Below are positions 1-10,130 of a stretch of 64,000 nucleotides of DNA, piece by piece; within the stretch, counting starts at the first letter, position 1, and each line of letters starts with the position of its first letter. The DNA is from Anaspis maculata. Taxonomy: Eukaryota > Arthropoda > Insecta > Coleoptera > Scraptiidae. The stretch is taken from contig OX421964.1 in the NCBI GenBank assembly GCA_949128115.1, forward strand, positions 35,270,177 through 35,334,176, in the 5' to 3' direction. Below the pieces are notes generated by a model. That model ran no database searches. It was not told where the DNA came from and was given only the letters and a program-made list of their open reading frames with translations. The position numbers and the translations under genes are program-made.

Positions 1-577
1 TACCAATTTCAAAGATATGAACATCATCCCTCTCCTAAATAGTAACTTGAGATTGAAATCCAGACAACCCTCTATAATAACAGCCAAAACCTTATATGAA
101 GGAAACTTTAGAATTGAAGATCAATGGAATGTCTCCTGGAGAACAATTGAGGCGGAAAACAAACACCTTGTTACTGATCAAACGACCAAGGTTGAAGGTT
201 TCGTTCTGGAAACAAAATTGTGGACAACTTTAAACAGAATTAGAACCGGTCAAGGGAGATGTAATTTCTTATTACACCGATGGGGTTATGTACAGTATGT
301 TCATTAAAAAATTCAATAATGGGAGGCCGTGGACCGATGATAACCTGGCCGTTTTCGGATCGAATGGCCTGCGTCACAGCCTCTCTTTATTGAAGTTTTT
401 AATGAACATACGGTAGAAAATCCAAGCTGCATCTGTGGAGCACAAAACCAAACTATGAACCACATAGTGTCAGATTGCCCATTAACCGCCTTTGATGAAG
501 GACTAAATGCGATCCATAATCTCACAGGAACAGCTCAGGAATGGGTTTCAACAACTGGTTTTAGACTAGATTTATAA
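1..577 (+). pseudogene. LINE ORF2, 3'-terminal fragment (frameshifted)
   Basis: This is the carboxy-terminal end of a non-LTR retrotransposon ORF2. One frame (17-307) reads through RIRTGQGRCNFLLHRWG. After a frame break near 305 a second frame carries a cysteine-histidine signature (CICG, then QTMNH, then CP) at about 424-483 and stops at TAA 575-577. That order, an RTGxGRC/LHxWG block followed by CxCG...QTxxH...CP, is the usual tail of insect LINE ORF2 proteins. The window edge cuts the left side, so the length of the element is unknown. The frame break and the loss of clear coding between 305 and 400 indicate a dead copy. The clade cannot be fixed from the tail alone. Confidence 0.75.
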
Positions 578-2089
578 TTTTTTACACTTTCCCTCGCACT
601 TTCCTTCAAGATCGTCTACATTTCGCTACTATATCACTATCGCTACTATATCACCCATATCGATTATTATAACTCATAAGTAATTCATGTCTTTTATATA
701 CCCACCTACATAATTTATACAGTCATGTATCAATTTTTTCGAGCATAAAAAATATATATTACTTGGATGTTGTGTTCTGTATTCGCAAGTTCGGCTATCC
801 TCGGAATGTAAGAAGGAAGTGGAAAGTTATTAAATAAATACATAAACCATTTTATTGATACATAAAGACTCTTTGTCTCATCGTACATCGTCGAAAATTA
901 ATGTAGGTAAATCATGACAATAAACACAACAAACAAGCAATAGTCACCTGCACTGTTAGTGTTTTCAATGGTCTTTTCATCTCGAACAATGGCCACACTT
1001 GAAATCACTAGCATGAAACGTCAATCACCACACGATATTTCAATCAGTTTTATTGTTTACTCTCACTAGTACAGGCCAGTAAGATATCTACCCGGAAATT
1101 TCAAATAACGAGCTGAAATTTGGAGAGTATCTCCATAGACTCACTAGACACAAACTCTCAAAAGTCCCCAGAAATCCCATTTGGGCAAACGCCGATATCT
1201 TGATTTTTCATACTACTTTCATTGATTTCTGTTTCTAGCCGCCTATTCATCAACAAAACATCACAGTGACCCGCTTTTTATGATTTTCTACTTCTATAGA
1301 GTTTTTTTAGGGTGGATAACCGTAACTGGAAATCTATAAATCATTAATTCAACTCGAAATCACAATTTCAACACAAAGAAATCAAATATAAAAAATTGGA
1401 GATCTTGTTAAAATAGTCCGGATGTTAGACGAAAGCATCCTGCATTTTATGGTTGAAACATGCCACTTTGGCATATAGTTGTTATATAGACCATAATATT
1501 CCAATTCAGAAGTGTAGCCATCAGCGACAGATATGCAGCTTTGTATACAGGGTGAAAAAGGAAGAAGAAAAAATGTGACTCATGAACCGGAAGAGGTGAA
1601 GTCGCGTAAACGGGCATACATAGCCTTCTGTTCATGCCCATGAATCGAAGTTTCATCAAACAATCCCAGATGTACTGAAGCGTTTCTGAAATATCCTGAG
1701 AAAACTGGTCTTTTCCATGGAAATCAATTTTCGAGTAGGTAAATCAGTGAATCTTCAAAGTATAGGAGTAAAACATCATAGGACTTCATTCAGTAATGTA
1801 ACAAATTGAAAATGATCGGTAGCCAGTGCCTAGGCCGAGGCCTAGGCCCACTATCTCCAGAAGAAACACTGTTAGCGCGGTACACATAAAGACGGCAGCC
1901 TTCCGATGAAGGCTGCATTAAAACAATAACTCTTGGATTAGGAAAGCAGCAAGCGACAGTCAGAAATAAAATTCACAACAACAATCAAAAACTTTAATGC
2001 AAAACAAAGAAAAAAACACAAACAGACAGAATTACAAAACAATAAAAAAAAACAATGTGAATTAAATGAAATGAAAAATCCGAGTGGTT
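578..2089. other. No recognisable gene
   Basis: AT-rich sequence of mixed character. The first part (578 to about 850) is probably the untranslated end of the LINE fragment to the left, including an AATAAA-like motif near 833. I see no conserved coding, RNA gene or terminal repeats in the rest. Confidence 0.4.
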
Positions 2090-2760
2090 CTGATCGGGGG
2101 CAGATTCGCTGGCGCCGAGTGGCGTCCTGAAAACGAGACGAACTGCACTGAAGGTATACACCCCGGCAAACGGGAATAAACGGTAAATGGTAAAAACAAT
2201 GGAAAATATGGAACTTACGGGATCTTATTCGGTGGCGGCGTCGTCCTGGCGGAGTCCGAAGGCGGCGTCGTGGTGGATGGCCGTTCTGGTGGTGGATTTC
2301 CTGGTGAAATGCACGAGTGCCCGTGTTCGTCACCAAAATGGCGGACGAACGACTCGATCCCGTCCGAAACTGGAGCTTTGTGTGCGGCTGGCTGATCCAA
2401 GCCGCTCCCCGGTGAAAGCGGTGAAAACTGCCGCTTTCTGGACTTGGAGATGCTGCAGAGCTCCTCCAGGAGTCACTATCGGACGCGATGGGCCTTGGAT
2501 GGGCTTCTGGTCGAGTACGAATGTACGCCGATGGCACGACAAGATGGCCGCGAGAACGATGACCAAAAAAAGACGGCGTGGCTTCCCGCTCGACGTACGG
2601 AGATCAACGCCGCTTCGAACGAAGCGGCAAAGGCACGAGCGGAAAGAAAGCCGAAGAATGCCGAAGACGGCCGAAGAAAGTGCTGGAGCTCGTTTACGCT
2701 TGCGCCTGACAGCCAAGTGCCAGGCACACCGAACAGGGGGTGAGGGGTGAGGACTTGGAC
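2090..2760 (-). other. CpG-rich patch with a possible minus-strand exon
   Basis: Between AT-rich flanks lies about 670 bp rich in CpG. On the minus strand one frame is open from about 2458 down to 2219 and encodes a Ser/Thr/Pro-rich stretch (PPPERPSTTTPPSDS, then PPPNKIP). It ends exactly at a consensus donor, GTAAGT, whose GT lies at 2218-2217. Just upstream in that frame are two stop codons, so an acceptor or initiation site would have to fall near 2450. I do not recognise the peptide. It could be a real exon or 5' exon of a host gene, or a GC-rich repeat with a chance donor. Confidence 0.22.
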
Positions 2761-3504
2761 GACACAGGGATATGTTGGGTTGCATACCCTCAGTGCACAC
2801 GAATGCAGTGTTCAATGAACGGGGCCGAGACAAACACATAGACCTTTTTCCCTTCTCCCGAGAACCATCTTCCGTTCACTATTCACAAAATAATTAAGGA
2901 AGTGTCTGGTAATAATTATAAGGTTGGTGAGGTACAATCATTTTTCCACAAAAACAGTAATCTCAAGACTGAGAACTGCTGCCTTGTAAACATTGTCATT
3001 CGAGTTGTTCTTGGCTCTACAGACTTTCTTTGCTCATGATGGCTAAGATGGTTTCGAAAGAAAGAATTATTACGCTAGGCATTCTTATGCCTCACAAATT
3101 GTCAAGTCAGTCACAAAAATTTATCATCATCAGTGGAGACCTTTGTCCATGCCAGTGTAAAAATTGCAAAGATATATAAGGTTTCGTCGTTATCGAATGC
3201 GTTTTGAGAAAAATCTATTGCCACGGGAGGTGCGAATTGGCATGGAAATGATGTGATGATATTTGGTGTTAACTGTGATGCTAAGAAAAATTGGTGAGAT
3301 GTGTCCACCTGTAGCATAAAACAGATCGCTATCTTGAGCAGCGTTAGCAAGGTGTTCGAGACTTGTCTGTATGGTTGTTGCCGGATTCGTTGAATTTTTT
3401 TGAATAGGGATAGACTACAGGCATAGTTTCGGGTACTCTCATGTTTGGTCGTTGTTTTTTGGTGGTTTTTCCGATTTGAAAGCCCGTGAAAGTGCAACCG
3501 GCGT
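2761..3504. other. No gene; may include the LINE 5' leader
   Basis: Nothing coding is visible. The right part may be 5' untranslated leader of the LINE that follows, but I found no 5' boundary or target-site duplication to prove it. Confidence 0.3.
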
Positions 3505-3750
3505 GTGGGCAATTCTGCGGAGTGTGTACGGAACTGTGGTTTCGCTATTCGCTGTGTGGCTGAGGCCCGTCTTCGCGATTTGTTTCATGAATTGCCGAAT
3601 TTGAGGGATCGTTGTGTACAAAAAAGGAAAAAATCTTATCGCCGTTTATCACCTGTGTTTACGTCTGGCCGCCAGTGGCGTGCGGTTTGGGTTTGCTTCG
3701 GAGCCTTCGGACCTCCGACATCGAACTCTTGCCTTCCCTGGATTGGTAAA

Positions 3751-5406
3751 ATGGCGGGTCGACGCCAAGCGAGTGAATCTCCGGATGGGTGTGACCGACA
3801 GTTGAAGAAAAGTAGGGAAGATGAATCGACGCTCGAGGACTTTTCGATTGACGATGTGCACAATGAAGACCAAACGGCCACTGACGATGTGCACAATGAA
3901 GACCAACCGGCCATTGACGATGTGCTCAAGGAAGACCAATCGGCCATAAATAAAAGTGATATCTCTGACTACTCGCTAGAAGAAAGTCATTATGTCTCGG
4001 CGCCAGAGCTTAGAACCGAAGATGGACCCACAAAACATAAAAGAAGCGAAGAATTCCTACTAAATGAAATTCTGCAGGCGCTGGACGCAACAAGGTTTTT
4101 AGCTACATCGTGTAATTTGACAGAGGATGCAAATGATTCTCTCCAAAGGTATCAGCAGTGGTCCAATGCTAGAGAAACCATCTACGCAAACCTAGTTCTG
4201 TTCAACTCTCGTACTAAGCAGATCGAATTGGAGAACGTTAGGCTCAAAATGGAAGTACGGCAGCTGAAACAAAACCAAAAATTCCTCGAGGAAGGGCTGT
4301 CACGGCCACAAAACTACAGCCAGCAACAAGAACAACAGCCGCAGCGGCAGCAGCAATTCCAACAACAGCAACCACAGCATCAGCAGCAGCAGCAGCAATT
4401 TCAACAGCACCGACAGCAGCAACAACTTGAGCAACAGCAGCAGCCTCAGCCCCAGCAGCAGATACAACACCAGCAGCAGCAGGTAGAACAGCAGCAGCCA
4501 CCTCAGCAACAGCAGCAATGGCAACAGCAGCGGCCCTCCCAGCGACGGCAGCAGCGGCAAATACCTACTTATGCTGATCTAGTCAAGACCTATGGTGAAT
4601 ACCAAGATAACACAAAGACATCAGATCCACCTAAAGAATGGCAGTCACCTCCCAAACAGCCAGTAAACTTACATTCCCTGTGCATTGAAACTGCCCAGGG
4701 AGTTGAGATTGAAGCAAAATGGGCGGATTTGAAAAAGAAAATGAAAACCCGCGACATTGATGGTACATTGAAAAATATCATCAAAGTCGGAAAAAACAAA
4801 TTAATTTTGCAAACTCAAAATGGCGAACAGTCCGACAAAATCAAGAAGATCATTGGAGAAGACAAAACAATTACACTCAATGATCAGAACTTGAGAAGAC
4901 CTGTCATACAAATTTGCGGCGTTCAATTGCAAATGAGTGAAAACGACTTCTTCGAATCACTGATCTCTGAAAACGAAGACTTTGCCAATAGCTTCAATGA
5001 AGAAACAATCCGAGGTGACATGAAGATTGTTCACAAAAAAACCTGCCGTATCCCCACGAAGACCAATTGGATCATTGAGACGACTCCACGAATCGCCAGA
5101 TACCTTCTCAAGCGAGGCAAGATTGTACTCAACCTAACTAACCTGTACGTCACTGAGAAGGTGGATGCTACGTTATGTTTTCGCTGTTGTACCTTCGGCC
5201 ACGTGATGAAGTATTGTCAAGAAAAAGAAACATGTCACAGATGTGGAAGACAACATGAGGCCAAAAACTGCACGAAAGAATTGAACTGTGTCAACTGTCA
5301 GCGCATGAAAATCATACAGAGGCAACACTCCGCGAGAGACCCAGCATGCCCTTGCTACCAAAAAAAGTTGGAACAACAACGTCTAAGGGTTGATTTTGGA
5401 CAATAG
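3751..5406 (+). CDS. LINE ORF1 protein (Gag-like, three zinc knuckles)
   Basis: Encodes a 551-residue nucleic-acid-binding protein expected to coat LINE RNA. I chose the ATG at 3751, which has a good context (AAAATGG); the frame is open back to 3505 but the upstream part looks non-coding. In order: three 11-residue DDVHNEDQ-type repeats (3850-3948), a heptad coiled coil (about residues 140-185), a Gln-rich stretch of about 80 residues (4315-4560), an RRM-like stretch, then three zinc knuckles: C-x2-C-x4-H-x4-C from residue 476, C-x2-C-x3-H-x4-C, and a longer third C-x2-C...H...C. This knuckle order is typical of ORF1 of I- and R1-type LINEs. It ends in TAG at 5404-5406, in the same frame as ORF2. 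Confidence 0.85.
   Translation: MAGRRQASESPDGCDRQLKKSREDESTLEDFSIDDVHNEDQTATDDVHNEDQPAIDDVLKEDQSAINKSDISDYSLEESHYVSAPELRTEDGPTKHKRSEEFLLNEILQALDATRFLATSCNLTEDANDSLQRYQQWSNARETIYANLVLFNSRTKQIELENVRLKMEVRQLKQNQKFLEEGLSRPQNYSQQQEQQPQRQQQFQQQQPQHQQQQQQFQQHRQQQQLEQQQQPQPQQQIQHQQQQVEQQQPPQQQQQWQQQRPSQRRQQRQIPTYADLVKTYGEYQDNTKTSDPPKEWQSPPKQPVNLHSLCIETAQGVEIEAKWADLKKKMKTRDIDGTLKNIIKVGKNKLILQTQNGEQSDKIKKIIGEDKTITLNDQNLRRPVIQICGVQLQMSENDFFESLISENEDFANSFNEETIRGDMKIVHKKTCRIPTKTNWIIETTPRIARYLLKRGKIVLNLTNLYVTEKVDATLCFRCCTFGHVMKYCQEKETCHRCGRQHEAKNCTKELNCVNCQRMKIIQRQHSARDPACPCYQKKLEQQRLRVDFGQ
3850..3948 (+). repeat. Three tandem 33-nt repeats in ORF1
   Basis: Three in-frame 33-nt units start at 3850, 3883 and 3916, each beginning GACGATGTGC and coding for DDVHNEDQ or DDVLKEDQ plus three residues. 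The first two are nearly identical and the third has diverged, which suggests local duplication within an acidic, disordered amino end. Confidence 0.85.
4315..4560 (+). repeat. CAG/CAA repeat coding a poly-Gln region
   Basis: Imprecise CAG and CAA codons give a Gln-rich block broken by Pro, Phe, His and Arg. It joins the coiled coil to the RNA-binding part of ORF1. Mixed CAG/CAA use, rather than a pure CAG run, suggests an older, protein-level low-complexity region. Confidence 0.85.
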
Positions 5407-5421
5407 CAGGACGAATCGCAA
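5401..5421 (+). promoter_or_regulatory. Candidate stop-codon readthrough junction ORF1/ORF2
   Basis: ORF1 ends CAA-TAG-CAG, and the 15 nt after the stop stay open in the same frame up to the first ORF2 codons. ORF2 has no ATG before its endonuclease motifs; the nearest start-like codon is GTG at 5422. A leaky TAG followed by CAG resembles, but does not fully match, the CAR-YYA context known to promote readthrough. Translation of ORF2 as an ORF1-ORF2 fusion is therefore plausible. A recent CAG-to-TAG mutation of a fused ORF, or non-ATG re-initiation, are alternatives. Confidence 0.4.
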
Positions 5422-8400
5422 GTGGATGAAGACATTGTTCCAGGACTGAAAAAGAATACCCTAAGTCAAGCCCTAAGAATAGTCTTTTGGAATGTACATG
5501 GCTTCTCCAATGTTGAATCCTTTTGTGCCTCTTTTACAGAGTTTGAAGTTTTATGCTTAAGTGAGACTTGGCTGACTGAAGACACTCGCGTGGCGCCCCC
5601 TTATCTCGAAAATTTTTCAGTAATCTCCTCTCCGGCAATCAGAGACCACTCGCGGGGAAGGGCCAGTGGCGGCCTGCAGGTGTTTTTTCCCAGACACATT
5701 TCTGATTCTGTCAAAACAATTGATGTGGCACCGCATTGGATTATTTGTAGATTTACTTTAAATGGCTTCAACTTTATATTGTGCTCAGTATACTTCAAAC
5801 CGTCTCTGAATATTACAAATCTGCTTGAACTTTTTCAGCTTGGCTTAGATGACATACAACAGATGTACCCCAATGACATGTTAATTGTTGGAGGTGATTT
5901 CAACTGCAGACTGGGTGAGCTGGGTGACCTTCCTCTGGAGACTGTGGAGGACTGTAACCTGTATCAACACAGAAAGTCTAAAGACAAAACCTTAAACATG
6001 AGGGGTCGTTCCTTACTCGAGTTTATGGGCGAAAATGCATTGATTCTTGTCAATGGCAGATCTAAGAGCGACCAGCAGGGCGACTTTACTTATTGCAGTT
6101 CGGTGGGCAGTAGTAGTGTAGATTGCGTGTGGGCTTCAGTCCTGGATCTTTACAGAGTGTCAGATTTTCTTGTGATGAGCGATATTTTTGAATCGGATCA
6201 CTTCCCTATAAGGCTGGAATTGCACAGCCCATTTTTTCATAACGCGAATCAACCTTCTCATAGGAGCTCCAATACCTCTAGTCCTTTGTGTATAAAATGG
6301 AAGAATGAACTCAACACTCAGTACACAATTGCAATGCAGCAATCCCCAAGGGTTGCTATACATGGCTCTGCCCAGGAAATGTATGTTAACTTGTGTGAGA
6401 CAGTATTTGAGATTGCGAGAAATGTTGGTCTTTGTAATTATGGTTCATGTAGGAGAAGAGCCGTAATCCACTCCAAAAGATGGTTTGACCGAGATTGCAT
6501 CACTGCCAAAAAAGAACTTAAAGAAAGCCTAAATAACTGTAAAAAGAATAACTTTTCAAAAATCTTTGTCAGCTTTTATTTGCATTCAAAAAAACAATAC
6601 AAAGAACTACTAAAGTTGAAGAAATTGCAATACAATAGGAGGCATGTGGAACTATTGAGTGAGGTACGGAATTCGGCGCTTTTCTGGAAGACCCTTAAAA
6701 TATTCCGTGAACGGACCTACACCAGGGACATGCTTTCTGTTGATGCTTGGGAAGAGTTTTACAGCGCAATACATCCGGGATGTGCAGGCATTTCTCCTCT
6801 TACAGTTTTCTACGACGCCGGCAATCAAATCCTTGATGTTCCAATAACAACTGATGAGCTTATCTCTGCACTCCGCAGATCTAAATGTGAAAAGGCACCT
6901 GGTACTGACGGGATTGCTTATGAGTTTTTCAGAAGCTGTCCGCAAAACTGGTTGCTGTACCTTCAAGTAATGTTTAACCGAATTTTGGATGAGGAGAAAC
7001 TGCCTGTACAGTGGAGTGACGTTGTTTTAACCATGCTTCACAAGAAAGGGCCAGTCGATGATCCCTTAAACTATAGAGGAATAGCTTTGGTCAATTGTTG
7101 TGCCAAGCTATTCACTCAGATTTTGTTGCAGCGACTCATTTTTTGGGAAGAGGAGACTAAGACCATTCCTGAATGTCAGTCCGGGTTCAGGAGGGGGAGG
7201 GGCTGCATGGATAATGTGTTTGTACTGAGTTCGATCATTCAGATACATTTGAGGTTGAAAGGTAGACATGTTTATGCGGCTTTTATTGACTTTAGGCGTG
7301 CCTTTGACACTGTGAAACACACTTTGTTGTGGCAGAAACTCTACCACTTGGGTGTTAGTACAAGATTCATTAGGATAGTAAGAGCGTTGTATGAGAATGC
7401 TAGTGTAAGAGTGAAGGTTGGTTGTGAATTTACACGAAAGTTTAAGGTTGAATCGGGAGTTTTGCAGGGTGAATCGTTGAGTCCTTGTTTGTTCGCGTTG
7501 TTTCTTTCTGATATAGAAGTATATTTTCGCGAGGCTGGTTGTGTGGGATTGAATGTGGATAATGAATTGGATGTTTGCTTGCTGTTGTATGCGGATGATT
7601 TGGTGATTCTGGGTGATTCTCCTGTTGATTTGGCAAGAAAATTATCGGTCCTTGAGAGTTATTGCTCGACGAATGGCTTGATTGTTAACACTGAAAAATC
7701 AAGAATAGTTTGCTTTGGTAGAGGTCATTCCGGATCGGCTAGTAGGTTGAAGTTTCTTTACAACAGAGAGCAAATATTGGTGGAGAATAAATATACTTAC
7801 CTTGGAGTTACCTTTACTTCTTCATCGGTTTTCCTGCAAGCGGCGAGAGAGACAGTGGCTAGGGCCAGGGTTGCATCTGGGGCGACTTTATCATTGATGG
7901 CACGTGCTGGGTTTAATAGCTGGGAACCGCGAATTAAACTTTACGAGTCGACCATACTAAACTCTATGTCGCATTGCATGGCCGTGTATGCAGTGAGATA
8001 TGCTGACCTTCTGGAGAGGGTCCAGGTCGGTTTTTTCAAGCGGTTGCTGGCCTTGGCTAAGAATACTCCTGATTATGCTGTAAGACTGGAGGTAGGTGTC
8101 ACGGCTCTCTCACTTGTGATACTCAAAACTTGCCTGAGTTGGATGGAAAAATTACTTTGCATGAACTGTAGTCGCTATCCGCTTATATGTTTCAAGCGTT
8201 TGATTCAGATAGATTCAAGAGAAACCAAATACAGTTGGGCCAGTCAAATGGGAGTGTTTTTTACGGATGCTGGGTTTGGGCGCCTCTGGCCGTGCTTGGA
8301 TCTGCAGACTTTAGTCAGGTATAAAGGAGAAATTCTCGATCAATATGAACAACGATTGCGCAACATTGATCTAAACAGGTGTCAGTCCTCCACTTTTTCC

Positions 8401-8784
8401 TCCTTGTACAGATTTTTTAGCTTTGACATTGACAGCGGATCCTACCTGCAGTTGAGGTTGCCTATTGCCAAGTTGAAAATAGTAGCCCAACTGAAATTAG
8501 GCAGTGATCGCTACCTGAAATTCACGTGGAAGGGTTCATGTTACCGAATTATAACTGAGGAGCTTTGTACTATATGTAATTTGCACAGACAGGAGACGTT
8601 GGAGCATATACTTTTCGAGTGTCCAATTTATAAGCCTATAAGATTTCACTACATACATGACCTCATCAATCTGAGAGATGTCTTGCATTTTATTGAGGTA
8701 AATAATACTTCTGTTATTGTTAGAATTGTCAATTTCATTGTGGGAGCTCTCAGGCTGAGGGCGTTCAGCAGGAACGAGTACTGA
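5422..8784 (+). CDS. LINE ORF2: AP endonuclease + reverse transcriptase
   Basis: About 1120 residues that carry out target-primed reverse transcription. Numbering from GTG 5422: the apurinic-type endonuclease occupies roughly residues 15-270, with WNVHG, SETW, GDFN (158-161), SSVD and the catalytic SDH (258-260). The reverse transcriptase follows at roughly 480-800, with APGTDG, NYRGIAL, SGFRRGRG, FIDFRRAFD and the active-site YADD at 723-726. The distal part ends in a Cys-His motif (CTICN...H...C). It is uninterrupted and all key residues are present, so the protein may be functional. It has no ATG near the start. It follows ORF1 in the same frame after one TAG. Confidence 0.88.
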   Translation: MDEDIVPGLKKNTLSQALRIVFWNVHGFSNVESFCASFTEFEVLCLSETWLTEDTRVAPPYLENFSVISSPAIRDHSRGRASGGLQVFFPRHISDSVKTIDVAPHWIICRFTLNGFNFILCSVYFKPSLNITNLLELFQLGLDDIQQMYPNDMLIVGGDFNCRLGELGDLPLETVEDCNLYQHRKSKDKTLNMRGRSLLEFMGENALILVNGRSKSDQQGDFTYCSSVGSSSVDCVWASVLDLYRVSDFLVMSDIFESDHFPIRLELHSPFFHNANQPSHRSSNTSSPLCIKWKNELNTQYTIAMQQSPRVAIHGSAQEMYVNLCETVFEIARNVGLCNYGSCRRRAVIHSKRWFDRDCITAKKELKESLNNCKKNNFSKIFVSFYLHSKKQYKELLKLKKLQYNRRHVELLSEVRNSALFWKTLKIFRERTYTRDMLSVDAWEEFYSAIHPGCAGISPLTVFYDAGNQILDVPITTDELISALRRSKCEKAPGTDGIAYEFFRSCPQNWLLYLQVMFNRILDEEKLPVQWSDVVLTMLHKKGPVDDPLNYRGIALVNCCAKLFTQILLQRLIFWEEETKTIPECQSGFRRGRGCMDNVFVLSSIIQIHLRLKGRHVYAAFIDFRRAFDTVKHTLLWQKLYHLGVSTRFIRIVRALYENASVRVKVGCEFTRKFKVESGVLQGESLSPCLFALFLSDIEVYFREAGCVGLNVDNELDVCLLLYADDLVILGDSPVDLARKLSVLESYCSTNGLIVNTEKSRIVCFGRGHSGSASRLKFLYNREQILVENKYTYLGVTFTSSSVFLQAARETVARARVASGATLSLMARAGFNSWEPRIKLYESTILNSMSHCMAVYAVRYADLLERVQVGFFKRLLALAKNTPDYAVRLEVGVTALSLVILKTCLSWMEKLLCMNCSRYPLICFKRLIQIDSRETKYSWASQMGVFFTDAGFGRLWPCLDLQTLVRYKGEILDQYEQRLRNIDLNRCQSSTFSSLYRFFSFDIDSGSYLQLRLPIAKLKIVAQLKLGSDRYLKFTWKGSCYRIITEELCTICNLHRQETLEHILFECPIYKPIRFHYIHDLINLRDVLHFIEVNNTSVIVRIVNFIVGALRLRAFSRNEY

Positions 8785-8848
8785 CTTGTGTGTTAATTTA
8801 TCTTACCCTGTTTTTTTTTTCTTGTTCATGGTGTAACACCGAAGGAAC

Positions 8849-8854
8849 AATAAA
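8849..8854 (+). terminator. Polyadenylation signal of the LINE
   Basis: AATAAA lies 65 nt after the ORF2 stop and 5 nt before the terminal TTGAA repeats, as expected at the 3' end of a LINE transcript. Confidence 0.6.
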
Positions 8855-8858
8855 TATA

Positions 8859-8883
8859 TTGAATTGAATTGAATTGAATTGAA
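8859..8883 (+). repeat. (TTGAA)5 LINE tail
   Basis: Five perfect TTGAA units mark the 3' end of the LINE. Short tandem tails in place of poly(A) are usual in several LINE clades and arise by slippage at the start of reverse transcription. Confidence 0.85.
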
Positions 8884-8974
8884 CAGAGATTCAGCAAATA
8901 ACAAAGATTTGTAAAAAATAAGACAACGGTAACAAAGTGTATGGAAGAAATGCAATTTATATTTAATTGTATAA

Positions 8975-9397
8975 GCCGATGTCATATGCACCTATTTCTC
9001 GAAAGCTTTCGATCGCAGAAAGCACGACATATTTTTGAAGAAGTTGGAAAATCTGGGTTCCACCAATCTAGTCAAATTGTTGAGGTCCTACCTGGTTGGT
9101 CGAAGACAGTTCGTGAGGGTTTTCGGTCACAGTTCCGAGAGCTTCGAAGTTTTGTCGGAGATACCGTAGGGATCTGTGTAGTGTGTTGGGTCCTCTTCCT
9201 CTCCTTTGATTACTTTTCATAAATGACATTGGATTGAGCCTCAAGAGTTGGTTCTTACCCTATGCTGACGATTTGAAGAGCTGTTTACGTGTAGATTATT
9301 CTGGGGACTGCTCCCGCCCCCAGGGCGGCATCGATGCGTTGGAGAGATGGTTGACTAGAAACTATCGTAATTCAAACGTGACGAAGTGCGTGATGAT
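8975..9397 (+). pseudogene. Second-family LINE RT fragment, copy 1, piece 1
   Basis: A degraded piece of reverse transcriptase from another LINE family. Readable blocks are LVGRRQFVRVFG, FEVLSEIP, then FINDIG and FLPYADDLKS, with the YADD catalytic motif at about 9261-9272. At least one stop and frame changes occur around 9165-9215. The sequence breaks at 9397 within a TSD, continues at 14176-14211, and then at 15306-15379 and 15607-15760. A colinear relative is at 34224-34808, where the join NVTKS/M is intact. This proves that the pieces were once contiguous. Confidence 0.75.
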
Positions 9398-9984
9398 TAG
9401 GGTGGGCCGCTGCTATAGGTGTGTTTTTTTTGTTTTTATAATACGGACTTCTAATATCGCGGAAAAGTTGCAGTTTTATATACTTATCAAATATCTAGAA
9501 GCGTTTTGTCCTAAGTTTTCGTCTTCAGCCTCCGCAAGACGTGTCTTTCAGAAATATCTCAACATTCAATTTTTGCAAGATAACGAATTGAGTTATGGAG
9601 AAAATTATTTAAATAAGTGGAAAAAAAAGATAAAACTCTTCATTCAACAGAAATTAGGTGGATAAGAATTCAATTTTATCAATATTTTTTGTTCTGGGTC
9701 ACACTAGGTTAAAATTTTTCTGGCTTCCAAGTACGCGCATAACTTTTCTAGACCCATTCTTGCCGTAAATAAAGCCATCTCTTGATTCAGCTCTACAAAA
9801 AGCTGATGCTGCTTCTGTACCTGTTTTCACAAATCGCTCTCCTGATTGGGTATAACAGGGAAAACGTGGAAATTCTAAATCAGGGATAATATCGTTACCA
9901 TCCAGTAATTAGTAGTTCATTATCTGACACACGGCGTGGTTTTTTGAAAAGAACTAACCTTCAATTTCTCGCTATACAATTTTT

Positions 9985-10130
9985 TTCTGAGAAAACGCTG
10001 ACAAAAGTCGATTTTCTTTTTGAGGGGGGACATCTAGGACATGTATTGCTAAATTTGTATCTTCAATCCCTTCGCCCCCACCCCCTACCTTATTTTGAAA
10101 TTTCAAATTGAATTATCTATCTTGTAATAG
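9985..10130. repeat. Relic of foldback-family module
   Basis: The stretch with GTCGATTTTC, GAGGGGGGACATCT and a following run of CCCACCCCC matches, in order, one arm of the foldback at 39626-40679 (AGGTCG, GAGGGGGACATCTG, CCCCCACC). It is a single degraded arm without a partner nearby. Confidence 0.5.

Larger units (their letters stand above)
3505..8883 (+). mobile_element. Near-complete LINE (EN-RT type) with TTGAA tail
   Basis: A non-LTR retrotransposon with a zinc-knuckle ORF1 (3751-5406), an endonuclease/reverse-transcriptase ORF2 (to 8784), a short 3' UTR with AATAAA at 8849-8854, and five copies of TTGAA at 8859-8883. Both ORFs are free of frameshifts, so the copy is young. There is no RNase H domain between the RT and the end of ORF2; instead about 370 residues end in a C-x2-C-x9-H-x4-C motif. 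The short simple-repeat tail in place of poly(A) fits the I/Jockey/CR1 group, but I do not assign a clade. The true 5' end is not located. A truncated relative lies at 37776-38005. Confidence 0.85.

Noticed and set aside
2187..2839. Several overlapping frames of 100-190 codons on both strands
   Set aside because: GC-rich sequence has few stops; the frames overlap and are Arg-rich. Only the short stretch ending at the donor was kept, with low confidence.
3000..3504. 5' end and target-site duplication of the 3505-8883 LINE
   Set aside because: I could not find the bases after the TTGAA tail (CAGAGATTCAGC) repeated upstream, so no boundary is claimed.
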